Origin: Tetraselmis striata
Lineage: Eukaryota > Chlorophyta > Chlorodendrophyceae > Chlorodendrales > Chlorodendraceae
Direction: 5' to 3'
Assembly (NCBI GenBank): GCA_006384855.1
Contig: VCJN01002185.1
Coordinates: forward strand, 1-64,000
DNA length: 64,000 nt
In this document: one piece after another, positions 22,601 to 34,335 of the stretch
How positions within the stretch are numbered: the first letter of the stretch is position 1
Layout: every line of letters starts with the position of its first letter
Made by a program: the position numbers and the translations under genes
The notes under the pieces: model-generated
What the model was told of the DNA's origin: nothing
Database searches by the model: none
What the model saw: only the letters and a program-made list of their open reading frames with translations

Positions 22601-25600
22601 ATCGAAAATGTGTTGGTAATTTGGGAAATTACGAAAGAAAACCGACAGATACATCTCAGTCCTATTGCGAATCGAATCAGGAAAGCGCTGAGGACATTGT
22701 TTGAGTATGCATTGGCCATTCATTTCGGAAAAGTATACGTGCATTGTTTGACAGCGATACACGAATGAGGAGCGACGCACAGCGATATTTTGCGCTGGCG
22801 ATTACTACGCGTCGTTCGGTACGGGTAATATCCTTAATATTATCGTATTGTCGCAAGCCTTCCTGGTACCCGGTAAAAGTACCAGTAAAGTACCGGGTAA
22901 AAGTACCGGTAAATTACCGCCGGGATCAAATTACCGCGTATATGAGGGTATACTGATCGCATAATTCCTCGTACCACGCGTAAACAATCTTCTACGACGG
23001 AATGCCTTCAGCGATAATACGGCTAAAAGAATAAAATAGGGGAATATATTTGAAATCGAAAAACGCCAAAAGGGTGGCACCTGAAGACGGCCAGGCCCCG
23101 ACGTTTAAAAATGTTTGCCACCTACGCACTAGTGTACATAAAGAGTCACCCCCAGCCAACAAAAGGACCAAGTGGCGGTGGCATGTGCGCAGGGCGATGG
23201 TGCGCTCTGCCCTGGAGGCGGGCATGCCGGAGGATGCAGCGGCCGTCGGCATCGGGACCGACACCGGTGCGCCGAGGGGCAAGGCGGGGGCGGCGGGGCT
23301 GGCGGTGCGGGTGATGGCGCTGTGCAACAGCGCGCTGCCGCACAGGCCCGAGGAGGCGGGCGCCGCCTGGCCGCCCAGCTCGCCCGTGCCGCAGGCAGGC
23401 CAAGGTGCCCCGCGCGCATGGCCCCACCGCGCCCCACACCGACCTCGGCCCTGTGCTGACATGTTTCCTCACCCACCCAGCGCCGCATGCTCTATGCATG
23501 TGCGGCATCACGTGCGGGGCACCAGCCCCAGTGTTGTGGCGCTATTTCGGTGGTGCCAGACCACTACTCGTGCAGCGCCGTTGTTAGGGGCATATGGCTT
23601 GATGATTATCCCTGTGATGATACACGTGGTGCGGACCACTTTAGTGGGGCCGGACCACTGCTCGTGCAGCACCGTTGTTAGGGGCATATGGCTTGATGAT
23701 TAACCCTGTGATGATACACGTGGTGCGGACCACTTTAGTGGGGCCGGACCACTGCTCGTGCAGCACCGTTGTTAGGGGCATATGGCTTGATGATTAACCC
23801 TGTGATGATACACGTGGTGCGGACCACTTTAGTGGGGCCGGACCACTGCTCGTGCAGCACCGTTGTTAGGGGCATATGGCTTGATGATTAACCCTGTGAT
23901 GATACACTTCGCTGAACATAAATGATGCTCAACATTTATGAGAGAGTTTCAGGTCAGAAACCCTACATCCAGAGGCCCTAGTATTCGTAAACTCAGGTTC
24001 CGCGAAAGGGGGCCTGCGACTTATGTGGAGGGGTGTATTACTTTCGTCGATCCTCATCCTCATCAGCGTCGTTGTCGTCGTCGCCAGTACTGTGGACGAC
24101 AGCGACAATCCACGCGATGGCCTCAATATTGTCGATATCACCGCGATGGGAGCTCCCGCGATGACAGCCCGCGCCCCGCGTCGCCCCCGGTCCCTCCCGA
24201 CCCACTGCACAGTCCCCCTCCGCGTTCTGACCTCTCTCATGGTGGATGGCCAGCAGGCGGCGGCTGCGGCCGGCGGGTGGACTACATGACCGCGTCGCCG
24301 GATGAGGAGGTGCTGGTGACGACCGCGGCGGAGCTGGGGGCCACGCTGCTGGAGCGCACGGGCGCGAGGGCGGTGCGCGCTCCCACCACCTGTCACCGGA
24401 ACCCCTGCGGACGTCTCCCTACGGCGCTCACTGCCTCCGCGGAGGGGTGCCTGCCGTGCACCCAGCGCCTCATCCGCCCGCTGACCCTCCTGCTGCGCCG
24501 CCGCAGGTTCTCCGTGCCGGGCTGCGCACGGAGGAGTACGAGCTGCTGGCCGCGCTGGACTTCACCAGCGAGCGGCGGTGCATGAGCGTGCTGGTGCCGC
24601 TTGCCGCCCCCCCCACCCCCCCTCACACCCACCAGCCGCGACCTACCCCAGACGGCCCATGCTGCTTGCCCGCCTGGCCATGCCCGCCCAGGTGCCAGAT
24701 GGCCGGCGGCGCTCAGTACGCACCCGATGTGCTCTCCATGAAGTTGCTGACCTAATCGGGAGCAACTACAGGAGGCGGTCCGCGCTGAGTTGCTCGTAGC
24801 GATCCTCACCTGACCTGACGCACGTTCCGATTCACAACATGTACTTATACTCCTACCTATGGTTTAGGGTTCTTCCCGCCGTATGTCGCAGGCTTGGCAT
24901 GAGCGCTCAACACATACCGTGGTATTGTTTTGCATTGGCGCGCGGCGGGTAGGAGGGGGGGGGGGGGGGCCTAACTGTCTCCTGTCAAGGCTAATTCTTT
25001 TTTGGTGGGCCAACTTGCGGTCATATTTATGTGTAGAACGTACCGAAAAGCATTTAGCCTCTTATTGACCAGGAAAACTCTGTGGCGAGGGTGTGTGATG
25101 TATATAATGGTCACACAACGCCCCCCATCTATCTCCCTATGGGGTCTGAAGCAATATATGAAATTGCCAATCCGGTGAAAGATTACGGTGCATTGCCGGC
25201 GACGTTTGGGATGTGAATAGCTGGCTTGCGCACAGAGATGGGAGGGACCAAGGAAAGCATGAAGAGAGGACTTAGGCGGAATAGATACCATGACAGCGAC
25301 CGTCTTTCGTTTAACGGGGAGGCAAAATACCCCCCTCCTTGAGATTGAGGTGCATGGTCGGGCATGTATGTGTGATGGGGATCATTATGGCATCCATTCT
25401 CGGCGTTGCGGGGATGCAGGGATGCAGTCTCACACCCCACCCCACCCCATCAACCCCCCCCCCCCCCCCTCCCCCGGGCTCGCCCCTTGGTGGCAGGTGC
25501 GGCCCGCCGGCTGGCGCAACCTGCTGCTGCTCACCAAAGGCGCGGACGACGTCATCCTGGGCGCCCTGGCGGACGGACAGGACGGCGCGCAGCGCGCCGC

Positions 25601-28600
25601 TGCGGCTGCGCTGGAGGTGTACGCCTCCTGCGGCCTGCGCACGCTCTGCCTCGCTGCGCGCGTGGTGCCCCTTGAGGAGCACGCAGCCTGGGCCCCGACA
25701 TGGGCCGCCGCGTCGACGCAGCTGCAGGTGCCTCCGCACCCTCAGCCCCCCCCCCCCCCCCCCCCCCCCCGGCGGGTCACACCACACCCCATCGCGTATC
25801 GTTTATGGCCCCCCTTGCGTGAAAGCCCATACCCTTTATTAATATCCTCTGAGGCGCAGCATCTATGACGGGCCTGCGGCGGCCTGCTCCCTGCTCCGCC
25901 CCCGGTATCTCTCGCGTCGACCGCAGTACTGCGGCTATACGCCTCTCAAAATGTACGGTGGCGCCCATATGCAACCGCAGCCCGGCCCGACCGCCGTCTC
26001 ACTCCAGCCATGCGGAAGGGGGCCACGCGCCCTGGCATGCTCGCGTTATCCTTCACCGGTGACACCACACACCGCACGCGAATGGCGCACAACGGCAGCG
26101 CCACCCCTAGCCTTCGCCATGGCGCTGTCTATGCTGTAGCGCCGAGAGTTTAGGGGCAGTCTCGCCGGCCAAGCCACCCTCTTTGACGGGTGCGGTCCAG
26201 CCTGCCGTTAGCCTTGCCCACCACCAATATTGCTCGCGGGGCCGGAGCTTTCCGGATGGCTTCCGTCCCTGCTCCTCGCGACCCCCCCCCTCCTCCCCCA
26301 TTACTTTGCCCCCCCATGCATGACGACAGCGTCCTGAGGGCCCTCCCACTGACGGCTGCCCCCATCCGGCCTGGCCCCAGGGGCGCGAGGAGGCGGTGGC
26401 GGCCGCGTGCCGGCGGCTGGAGCACTCGCTGCACCTGCTGGGCGTCACCGCCATCGAGGACCGCCTGCAGCCAGGTGTCCCCCAGACGGTGCAGCTGCTC
26501 AAGGTGCCTCTGGCCCCCCCCCCCCCCCCCCTCTTCCCCCTGCTCATGCGCCTCTCCATTGCAGTTCGGATGATTCGGCCATCGTCACGGCAAATCGTCC
26601 ATGGCGCCATGCCTTACCATACCCGTGGGCACGCCCGGCCCGGGTATGTCAATGTGTTCTGATCGTATCAAGCCGCCGCTTGTCTTCTCATGTTGATCGA
26701 TGCAGATTTACAACGTTTCATGTCGACAGGATCATTGAGTGTATATATTGAAGGATATGTCATGCAACAAGAGAGGAACTAGGTGTCCATGCACAGAGAG
26801 AGGCATTGCATGTAGGCATCCTGATCGGGTGTCAAGAGAGCATACAGAGGTTGAGGGGGGGCGTTACCGCACCCCGGTGAGGCCTAGAAGTGCAGCCCCG
26901 ACGAGCTGTGTCATGCATATGTCTGCAAATTCGACCAGATTGAATTGCCAAAGGAGAATATTGGGCACCTCAAATGCCATCTGATGCTATCACCCTTTAT
27001 GATATATATGCATGACTATTTATATTTATAGTACTGTATGTAGTCATATATGGAGTTATATATAGTTCTATATATACAGTCATATATGTACAGTCCTATA
27101 CTTTAGGGCTTAGCTGCTACTTCCCCAACTAGGAAGCGATGATGCCCTGCAACCACATACAGCTCCAAGTACATTTTCTCCATATTTCTCGCCCTCATAT
27201 ACTGACGGGGGGACAGGGTTGATTTTCAGTGGCAATGTTCCATGACAACTCCCTGCGCACCGCCAACTAGCATGCTGTAACCCCATGACAAGTTGGAAAC
27301 GAATGTGACCGACGTTTGCGCCTGGGCTTGCGCTGCAGGAGGCGGGGATCGCAGTCTGGATGCTCACCGGCGACCGGCTGTCCACCGCCGTGCAGGTGCT
27401 TCACCGCCCATTCAGCAGCGTGCACAGCGCCCCCTCTTTCACAGGGGGGGGAAGCATGGGGGTGGGGAAGGGGGCCGGAGCCCTGACCACGGGTGCCGGC
27501 GCGGCTCATAAGGAACTTCTTGTGAGCCTCAGATTGGGCTTGCATGCAAGCAGTGAGAACATTTGCTATTCGACCACATTTTTCAAATTTCGTCCACATT
27601 TGACCTCTGGCCAGTAGGGGAGGTTTTTATCCACATTTGGACCTATTCGCAGTGTTCTAATTACCGAGCCGGCATCTAATTAGGTAGCCGCCCCAACTTA
27701 CCCTGTGTGCCTGCCCCTTTCCCCTCCCTGGATGCTGCGCGATGCTGCGGCAGCTGGGCAAGGCCAGCGGGCTGGTGTCCTGCAACCCATCAGCGGAGAT
27801 GGCTGTCATCAGCGGCGGCTCCGAAGCCGAGGTACCCACAACCTCCTCCCCTGCCACCTCCTCCCCAGCATTCACCACCCCATGCCCCCGTGCTCTGGCC
27901 CTCTCCCCTCCCTCCTCGTCAGCATGCGCATGCTCCACCGGTCGCGGCGGATCCGCTTCGGCGGGCGCTATGTCGTGGCCATTTGCGGCTGGCTGCGCCC
28001 ACCCTCCTTGCCTAATCAGCCCAGTGCCCGGGATCTCAGGTTGGCCAACAGCTGCGCTCCGTCCTCGACCGGCTGGCGGACCCGCTGGGCTTCACGGGCG
28101 ACATCAACCTTGTGGTGGACGGCGCCGCGCTGGCGTCTGCCCTGGCCCACCACCCGGACACGCTGCTGCAGGTGGGTCACGCTCTCCCCGGGCGGAGATC
28201 ACCCTGCGGCTGCGGCGCTGCGCCCTCTTACCTCAGGCGTCAACAGGCCAAGCATCTATTCCATACCCTCAGTGCGTGCCCCCCCCCCCCCCCCCTCCCT
28301 TCGCAGGCCGCGCAGTCCTGCGCCGGAGTGCTGTTTTGCCGCGTGACACCGAGCCAAAAGGCGGCCGTGGTGCGGCTGGTGAAACGCGCGGGCGGGCGCC
28401 GCGGCGCGGAGGGCGTGGTGGCGGCGGTCGGCGACGGGGGGAACGACGTGGCGATGATCCAGGCGGCTGATGTGGGCGTGGGGATCGCGGGGCGCGAGGG
28501 GCAGCAGGTGGAGGCCGCCGTCGACTTGAATGCCTCCGCCTCCCGCTTGCGTGCAACCTGGCGTCCGCACATCCTGCTGCTCCTTCTCGGGGACGGACAT

Positions 28601-31600
28601 CGCATGCGTGTGTGTATGTAAATAATACATACATGCATACATGCATTGTCATTATCACATCTATACATACCATTTATGCTTGTGGTCAGGAAAGGTCGAG
28701 ATGGCTCTACTGTTTTTCGCTGACCGACCGCTGTACGTGACTCACTGTTTCTTCTGCCCGTCCCAGGCCGCACGCGCCGCCGACTTCGCCATCCCGTCCT
28801 TCCGCTGCCTGGGGAGCCTCATCCTGGTGCATGGCCGCCTGTCGCTGCAGCGCACTTCCGTCATCGCCATCTACTGCGTGTGAGCCGCACTTCCCCGACA
28901 CCCCAAACCCCGAAACCCAGGCCGCCCGTCACAGCGTACAGCCAGAACGGGGCGAACTTCAGCGCCTCTAAAAAACCCTCCTGCGCGTTCCCGGCCATTG
29001 CGGTTGCCAGGTTTAGGAGACATAGGCCACGGCGGCCACCCGGCTGCCGCCCCAACTGTCTGCGAAATTCACTAGCAACCCTGGCCGCCATTGACAATTG
29101 CTGTACTATGTAATATGCGTATGTATGTATCTATGTGTGTTAATATTATACGTTATATGTGTATGCATATGTATATACACACAGATATATGTATATATAT
29201 ATCAATATATATCTATGTGTACATGTATACAACTGGGTGGGGGGAAGAGAGACAGAGAGAGACAGATTATGAACCTGCATGGGTATAGGCAGAGCACGAA
29301 TGTCCATGCTCACGCTTACTGACACCGGTTGGCACCGGTCCCTCCGCCCCATGTTTCCCCGGCGCCGCTGCAGGTACAAGTCGGTGATGCTCTGCTTCAT
29401 GCAGCTCCTCTTCGCGGGCGCCTCCGGCCTGAGCGGGACCTCTTTCCACAGCTCCTTCGCGCTCATGGCGTACAACGTCGCCTTCACGCTTGCGCCCTCC
29501 CTCTCCTTCGCGCTGGACCGCGACGCGGAGCCGTCCCGCCTCCTGCAGCAGCCGCATCTGTTCAGGGCCACCCGGGTGAGCGCATGCCATGGGCAAATGA
29601 CTGCCAAACCTCAAGGCGGCTTGCATGCCCACCGCCATGGCCCCAACCACCTCCAACAAAGCTCTGCCAATGCCTCCCTATTACCTCCGATACTTCCCTG
29701 TGACGAGAATCCGTTTCCATTGAAATGGCAGCGCGGGCAGTTGTGTGAGCGGCGTGCCGATAAAGTGTGTGATTAATTCAATGGCATAGTGTACTTTGTG
29801 ATGCGTGTGATGCGTGTGCGCCGCCGGTCGAATATAGAAATAGATAGCCGTCATCGCCGCCCTGCGCCCTAATCAAACAGCTCAATAATTAGTGGAAAAG
29901 TATATGCGGAAAAAAACAGCGCTCGCGCGGGAGCAGATGCTGATAAGTTGCGTGGAACAGTGTATGTATTTCTCTCCAGCGCAGAACGATACATGACTAC
30001 AACGTATTGATATATATATATATGGCAGCAACCCAGCAGCACGACTGCTACCTCAGGACTAATAGGTCGCTACTTCAGTAAGGGCCCGCGATGGGAGTGG
30101 TGCTACGATGACGATCGCGGCAAGTGATAGTCGGGTGGTGGCGACTGACGATCCCACACAGCGGTATCGAGCATAGCCCGTTGTGGTCTTACCGTTGTGG
30201 TGCCGCCGCGACTGCCTGTCCACGCAGAGCGGGCGACCCACGTCATACGAGGCCTTTGGGACCTGGGTGCTGCTGGCGATGTACCACTCCTCCGTCGCGT
30301 ACTTTGTGATGCGGGCTGCGCTGGGCAATGCCGCGAGTGGCCCCCGGCAGCAGGTACGACCCGGGTGGATCGTAGACCTGACGACACGGGCGGGGGAGGA
30401 GACTGTCGGGAAGTTGGATGGGCCTTCGGACGAGGGTCGCAAAGTCGGCGGCGGTGTATTCGAGTTCGCTAACGCCTGACGAGACGAATTCGCGGCGCCC
30501 CAGGTGGGCGGCGATATGGAGCTGATGTCGCTGGCAGCCTACTCGGCTACGATATGGATCAACGCCTGCGTCGTGACCATGCAGAGCCACGCCATCACGG
30601 TGCCGCAGGTAAGGCTCGCGTCCGGCGAATGGTGAAGTCGCGGCATGTGAACTCCCCCGCAAGCCATCCGTTGTCTGGTATGCCTGCCGGGCAATAGCTA
30701 CATCGACTCGATGTGTTGTTTCTCCTACTACAGTTTTCGGGAATGTCCGTCCTTTGACGTGTTTCCAAGATAATGGCAGATGCTCGCGCCAATCATTCTG
30801 CCAACGCGCTGCGCGAAGTTTTTCCGCCACTCTCTCGGCACGGCCGACGCTCACTCGGCACATCGGTCGGTCTCAAAATAATACATGGTTTGACTACTTC
30901 AAGAATGCAGCACGTTGCACGAGTCGATTGCACGTGTCGATTGTTTTTTCTCGACAAATACACACATACACTCACATGCACATGCACATGCACCCGCTGG
31001 TCGCCGCTGAGCTGTTTCCGACCCCCATCGCTCTCCGGTCAGGCATTGGCTACCTGGGCCATGGTGCCGCTGTTCTACGCCCTCAGCGCCGCCGTCAGCG
31101 CGGTGCCGCGATTCGGGATGTACGGCGTCGCGGGCGCCATGCTCGCGGCGCCCGCGTACTGGCTCGCGCTCCCGCCGCTGCTGCTGCTGGCCGCCGCACC
31201 CATGGCGGCCTTTTACCTGTGGGACGCCGGGGTGCGGGCTGCGGTGCAGGTACGCCTCACGACCCCCCCCCCCCCCCCTCCCCGCACCCACCCACACACA
31301 CTCACTCACACGTACGCACACAATTGCACCCGTCTTACCTGTACCTCTCTCGCAGCGCCCTCCCACCACCACCAATAATGATATGTAGCGTAATGTGCCA
31401 TTAGTCCACAAGTAAGAACATTCATTATCATCGGGCTTTCTAAATATCAACTTTGCCATTTATCCTCCCCATGAACCTTCTACCATCATCAGCCGCCGCG
31501 GAAGATAATGCGAACTGCTCACACCCAACCCTGAGGCTGGGGCTCCCTCGCCCCCACCCCCCCCCCGCATGCCCACCCTTGCGCACGCGCACTCGTAGTC

Positions 31601-32362
31601 GTACTTGGCGAATCGCGAGCGGGACATGTGTCCCCCCGAGTGTGGGTCCCGTCCTGTCCCATCCCACCGTCTGTGGACAAGAGCCAGCAAAGCGCTGCGG
31701 GCGATGACGCGCTGAAGGGTCATAGCAATCTGAAATCCGCAGACAAACCGACTCGGGCGCCATCGCCCTCACCCCCCCGCCCCCCTTCCCTTTTGCATCC
31801 CACAGCGCCTGCTGCAGCAGAACCAGGCGCGGCTGCTGCGATGGCGGCGGGAGCTGTCGGACCGCGAGCTGCAGGGGCGAGACTTCAAGCGGTGACCCCC
31901 CCCCCCCCCCCCCCCCGGCCCCCGGCACCCACCACCCTGACCACCCTGACCACCCATCCACCATCTTCCTCCCGCACCCTCAACCTCCGCCCCGCTGACA
32001 TTTCCTTACCCTCTTTTTCGCTCCCCCCCAGGAGCCACAGCGGGAGCGATCGCACCGGTGTTCTCGCCGACACGGAAGTGCCCAATGGCCAGCCGTCGCA
32101 GCAGGTGCCACCAGCCTCCGCCCTCCGCCCTCCTGCCACCCTGCCGCCGCCGGCACCACCCAACCGCCCCTCACTACATGAACCCCCTCGAAAACCCTAT
32201 CAGCCTTCGACCCTAAAACTCCCGTACAAACACCCCAAGCGCGCCGTCCCAGCTGGCTGCGCTGCCTCGTGGAGGGCTGCATGGCACTGCGGGCGCTCTC
32301 CACCTTTGCCTGGCGGCATCGTGCCGACCCAGGGGCCGGATCTGCCCGCCGGGTGGCGCTGA
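16988..32362 (+). CDS. P4-type ATPase, phospholipid flippase
   Basis: About 31 exons: 16988-17080, 17361-17401, 17618-17682, 17789-17847, 17974-18078, 18239-18340, 18624-18656, 18903-18982, 19124-19251, 19879-19982, 20167-20221, 20408-20523, 20694-20819, 21761-21895, 22180-22250, 23193-23404, 24254-24372, 24507-24593, 25497-25727, 26381-26503, 27339-27395, 27754-27831, 28040-28171, 28307-28507, 28767-28879, 29374-29575, 30228-30353, 30504-30608, 31043-31249, 31806-31891, 32032-32362. About 1240 aa. Landmarks: LDGETDLK (159-166), PISLK of TM4, phosphorylated Asp in DKTGTLT (376), TASPDE, LDFTSERR, KGAD (591), AIEDRLQ, LTGDR (704-708), VDGAAL, GDGGNDV (826-832), and six C-terminal membrane segments from IYCVYKS on. 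P4-ATPases move phospholipids to the cytosolic leaflet, usually with a CDC50 partner. Introns after exons 12, 13 and probably 14 use GC donors. The end is uncertain: exon 31 may splice at 32104 into further exons, and the exon 14-15 junction is the weakest internal join. Confidence 0.88.
19584..19633 (+). repeat. (TG)n microsatellite in P4-ATPase intron 9
   Basis: About 25 uninterrupted TG units within the 627-bp intron following exon 9. Confidence 0.97.
20260..20296 (+). repeat. GCAC/GCAT tetranucleotide run in P4-ATPase intron 11
   Basis: GCAC repeats pass into GCAT repeats. The sequence is self-complementary and could form a hairpin. Confidence 0.85.
21506..21632 (+). repeat. Dispersed repeat family R1, copy 1 (intron 13)
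   Basis: Shares with 27521-27666 the run TTTCGTCCACATTTGACCTC, plus flanking matches ATTGGGCT, GAGAACATT-x-GCTAT and GCAGTG-x-TCT. It sits in the 941-bp intron before the DKTGT exon. Confidence 0.8.
22633..22795 (+). repeat. Dispersed repeat family R2, copy 1 (P4-ATPase intron 15)
   Basis: About 150 bp clearly related to 59762-59932: GAAAGAAAAC, AGATACATCT, ATTGCGAATCGA, and ACGTGCATTGTTTGAC occur in the same order and spacing. Rough hand alignment gives above 75% identity. No ORF. Confidence 0.8.
23558..23908 (+). repeat. 94-bp minisatellite, about 3.7 copies (P4-ATPase intron 16)
   Basis: Units start at 23558, 23652, 23746 and 23840, exactly 94 bp apart. The last three are nearly identical; the first has a few substitutions (ACTACTCG for ACTGCTCG) and the fourth breaks off after GATGATACAC. 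Confidence 0.97.
27001..27096 (+). repeat. AT-rich TATATA array (P4-ATPase intron 20)
   Basis: Irregular repeats of ATATATAGTT/ATATATACAGTC units. Confidence 0.8.
27521..27666 (+). repeat. Dispersed repeat family R1, copy 2 (intron 21)
   Basis: Homologous to 21506-21632, in the same orientation, in a different intron of the same gene. Carries an internal partial duplication of CACATTT. See copy 1 for the shared motifs. Confidence 0.8.
29104..29235 (+). repeat. AT-rich TATG/TATA array (P4-ATPase intron 25)
   Basis: ATGTATGT, TATATGTG and ATATATAT segments form a low-complexity block. Confidence 0.8.
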
Positions 32363-32741
32363 GCCGCAAGTGCATCTGGCGCGCAGGCGCCTCTGTTGGC
32401 CGGTGTCTGCCGAAGCCTGTAAGCCGGGAGCGGCACAGCCCTACCGCCCACCCCCCCTCTCTCATCGGCCCTCCATCCATGGCAAGCCGGGCCGGCGGCC
32501 GTCCCGCAGCGTCCGCTCTGCTCCACTGCCTCACTCTCCGTGGGAAGGAGGCCATCCGCGCCGAGGCGCAAGACGACGATGGGATGTGACGAGGAAAAGG
32601 GGGCATTTCATGACTAGATTATTGATGCCTACGCGACGCGTCTTTGAAAGGGCGCCGTAGAGCCGCTGCGAGGGTCTCACTGGTGACAGTCCTGTCCCGG
32701 GGGAGAAAGAAATGAAAGGGGGGCGGCGGGGCACCCCAGGG

Positions 32742-32810
32742 CGCCGGGAGGTGGACGACTTGTTCCAGCAATGCATGCTCTACGGGGAGACGGCACCCCA
32801 CGCGCAGCTG
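32742..32810 (+). pseudogene. Relic fragment of the non-LTR retroelement ORF
   Basis: Encodes RREVDDLFQQ followed by a diverged stretch (CMLYGETAPHAQL). The intact element at 47116-49707 has RREVDDLFQQ at the matching place, followed by AVPLGNTVPRDEL. DNA identity over the 69 bp is about 70% by hand. A stop follows at once (32811-32813). Flanks show no other similarity, so only a small relic survives, on the opposite strand to the longer copy. Confidence 0.65.
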
Positions 32811-34284
32811 TGAGCGGCTACCCGCCGCCCTGCCTCCCTCCGTCCGAGCGAAGGCCCCATCCGGGTTGCACCCCCTGCCGACTCGCCAGCCGGCAGGTAG
32901 GCGATGGTGCGCGCGGTGATCGCGTTGCCCTCCGCCGTGTTGCCGACAGCCTTCTGCCGGATGTGCTCATACGCGAACTTTTACATTATTAACAACTTTA
33001 TTCCCGGGCGAACCAGGCCAGCTGTCTTACGAACCCGCATAAGGGCCGCTAATGAAAGCGCGTAGCGTGCAGCCCTCTGAAGGCCAAGCATGTGCTCGTA
33101 ATCGGCCGCCCAAGGATGACATGCAACGGACCGAGCCGGGCCTATGCGGGTTGGTGAAGTCAGTAGGCCTAAAGATAGCCAACCGGCGGTGCTCCCCAAC
33201 CATAATTGTAACAGATTGTCATTTTAACCATTGGGGGACGTGCTGGTGCCGGGGCATCCAGAGCCCTCCCATCAGCGCCTTGTGCCGCAGCGGCACCACG
33301 GAGCCAGTGGAGTAAGCGACAGTTACATGCCGCCTGAACAACTGCCCGGGACTCGCGATATGCCTCGCGCCCCTCCGCACATAGACGACACCCGAGCCCC
33401 GCTTGGGTGACCGAAAGGTCCCATCGATTGTGCCATGTGCCATATTGTGGGGAGGGCAACCCACTACACCACTGACGGCCTGATGGAGAGGGTAGCGCCC
33501 ATTCAACGGACCAGCCAGGAGGGCCCTCTGTGTGAATCAGTACGTGTACAGTTGCAGATGCTTCTAATCATGACCAGGGCCTCGGTGAGGCAGGCCATGG
33601 ACTCCAGATGGTGCGCTCTTCAAAGCTACCTCTACCGCTTGAAAGCCAATTCGAGAGAGGGAGAGCAGCGTCGCACGCCTGCTCGTGTCGGCTCACGCCC
33701 GGAAATTGCTATGTACTGGCGCTAGGCTATGGCGCGCGCACTCAGCGGCCTGCATGCCCCCGGGAGGTCGACACCGATGACGCCAGCAGCACCGCCTGCG
33801 CAGGTCGGGCACCTGCCGAGCCCTCCCCCGAGGTGCTTGAGGAGCCGGCGGCCGACAGGCTGAGGGGGCGGTTGGGGCGTGCCGCCGAAGCTGCCTTGCC
33901 GTCCGCGACCGCCGCCACGCTGCACCCGCCGTTCACTTCGCGCGCCTGGACGTGCTGCTGCATCGTGCGAACGTTGCGGAAGTGGCTCCCGCACCACTGC
34001 GTGCCACGTTGGGGTTCGCCGCTCAGCAAGTCGGTAGGGCTAGTTTGAAGCCGTCGCTCGGACGCGCATGTCGGCCCGAAACCCGACCACCGACTCCCAT
34101 CACCACCGCAACCCCAGCGGCCTTATCGTCGGTCTCCGATCGACAGAGCACTGCCACAGGATGCTGCGCGGCAACCCCGGCGAGCACACCTTGCAGTACT
34201 GTCGCTGCTTATCGTACGGCTTGGCGGCAAACATGCCGGCGGCGAGGTCGGCCTGTCTTTCGGCCCCTCGCCTCGCTCAATCAC

Positions 34285-34335
34285 CCGCGGTCGATGCCTC
34301 TCGGCTAAAATTGCCGCGGTCGATGCCTCTCGGCT
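34285..34335 (+). repeat. Small direct repeat, 22 bp, period 29
   Basis: CCGCGGTCGATGCCTCTCGG plus CT occurs at 34285-34306 and again at 34314-34335. Confidence 0.9.

Noticed and set aside
23558..23908. CRISPR-like array
   Set aside because: Whole 94-bp units repeat without unique spacers, in a eukaryotic intron; it is a minisatellite.
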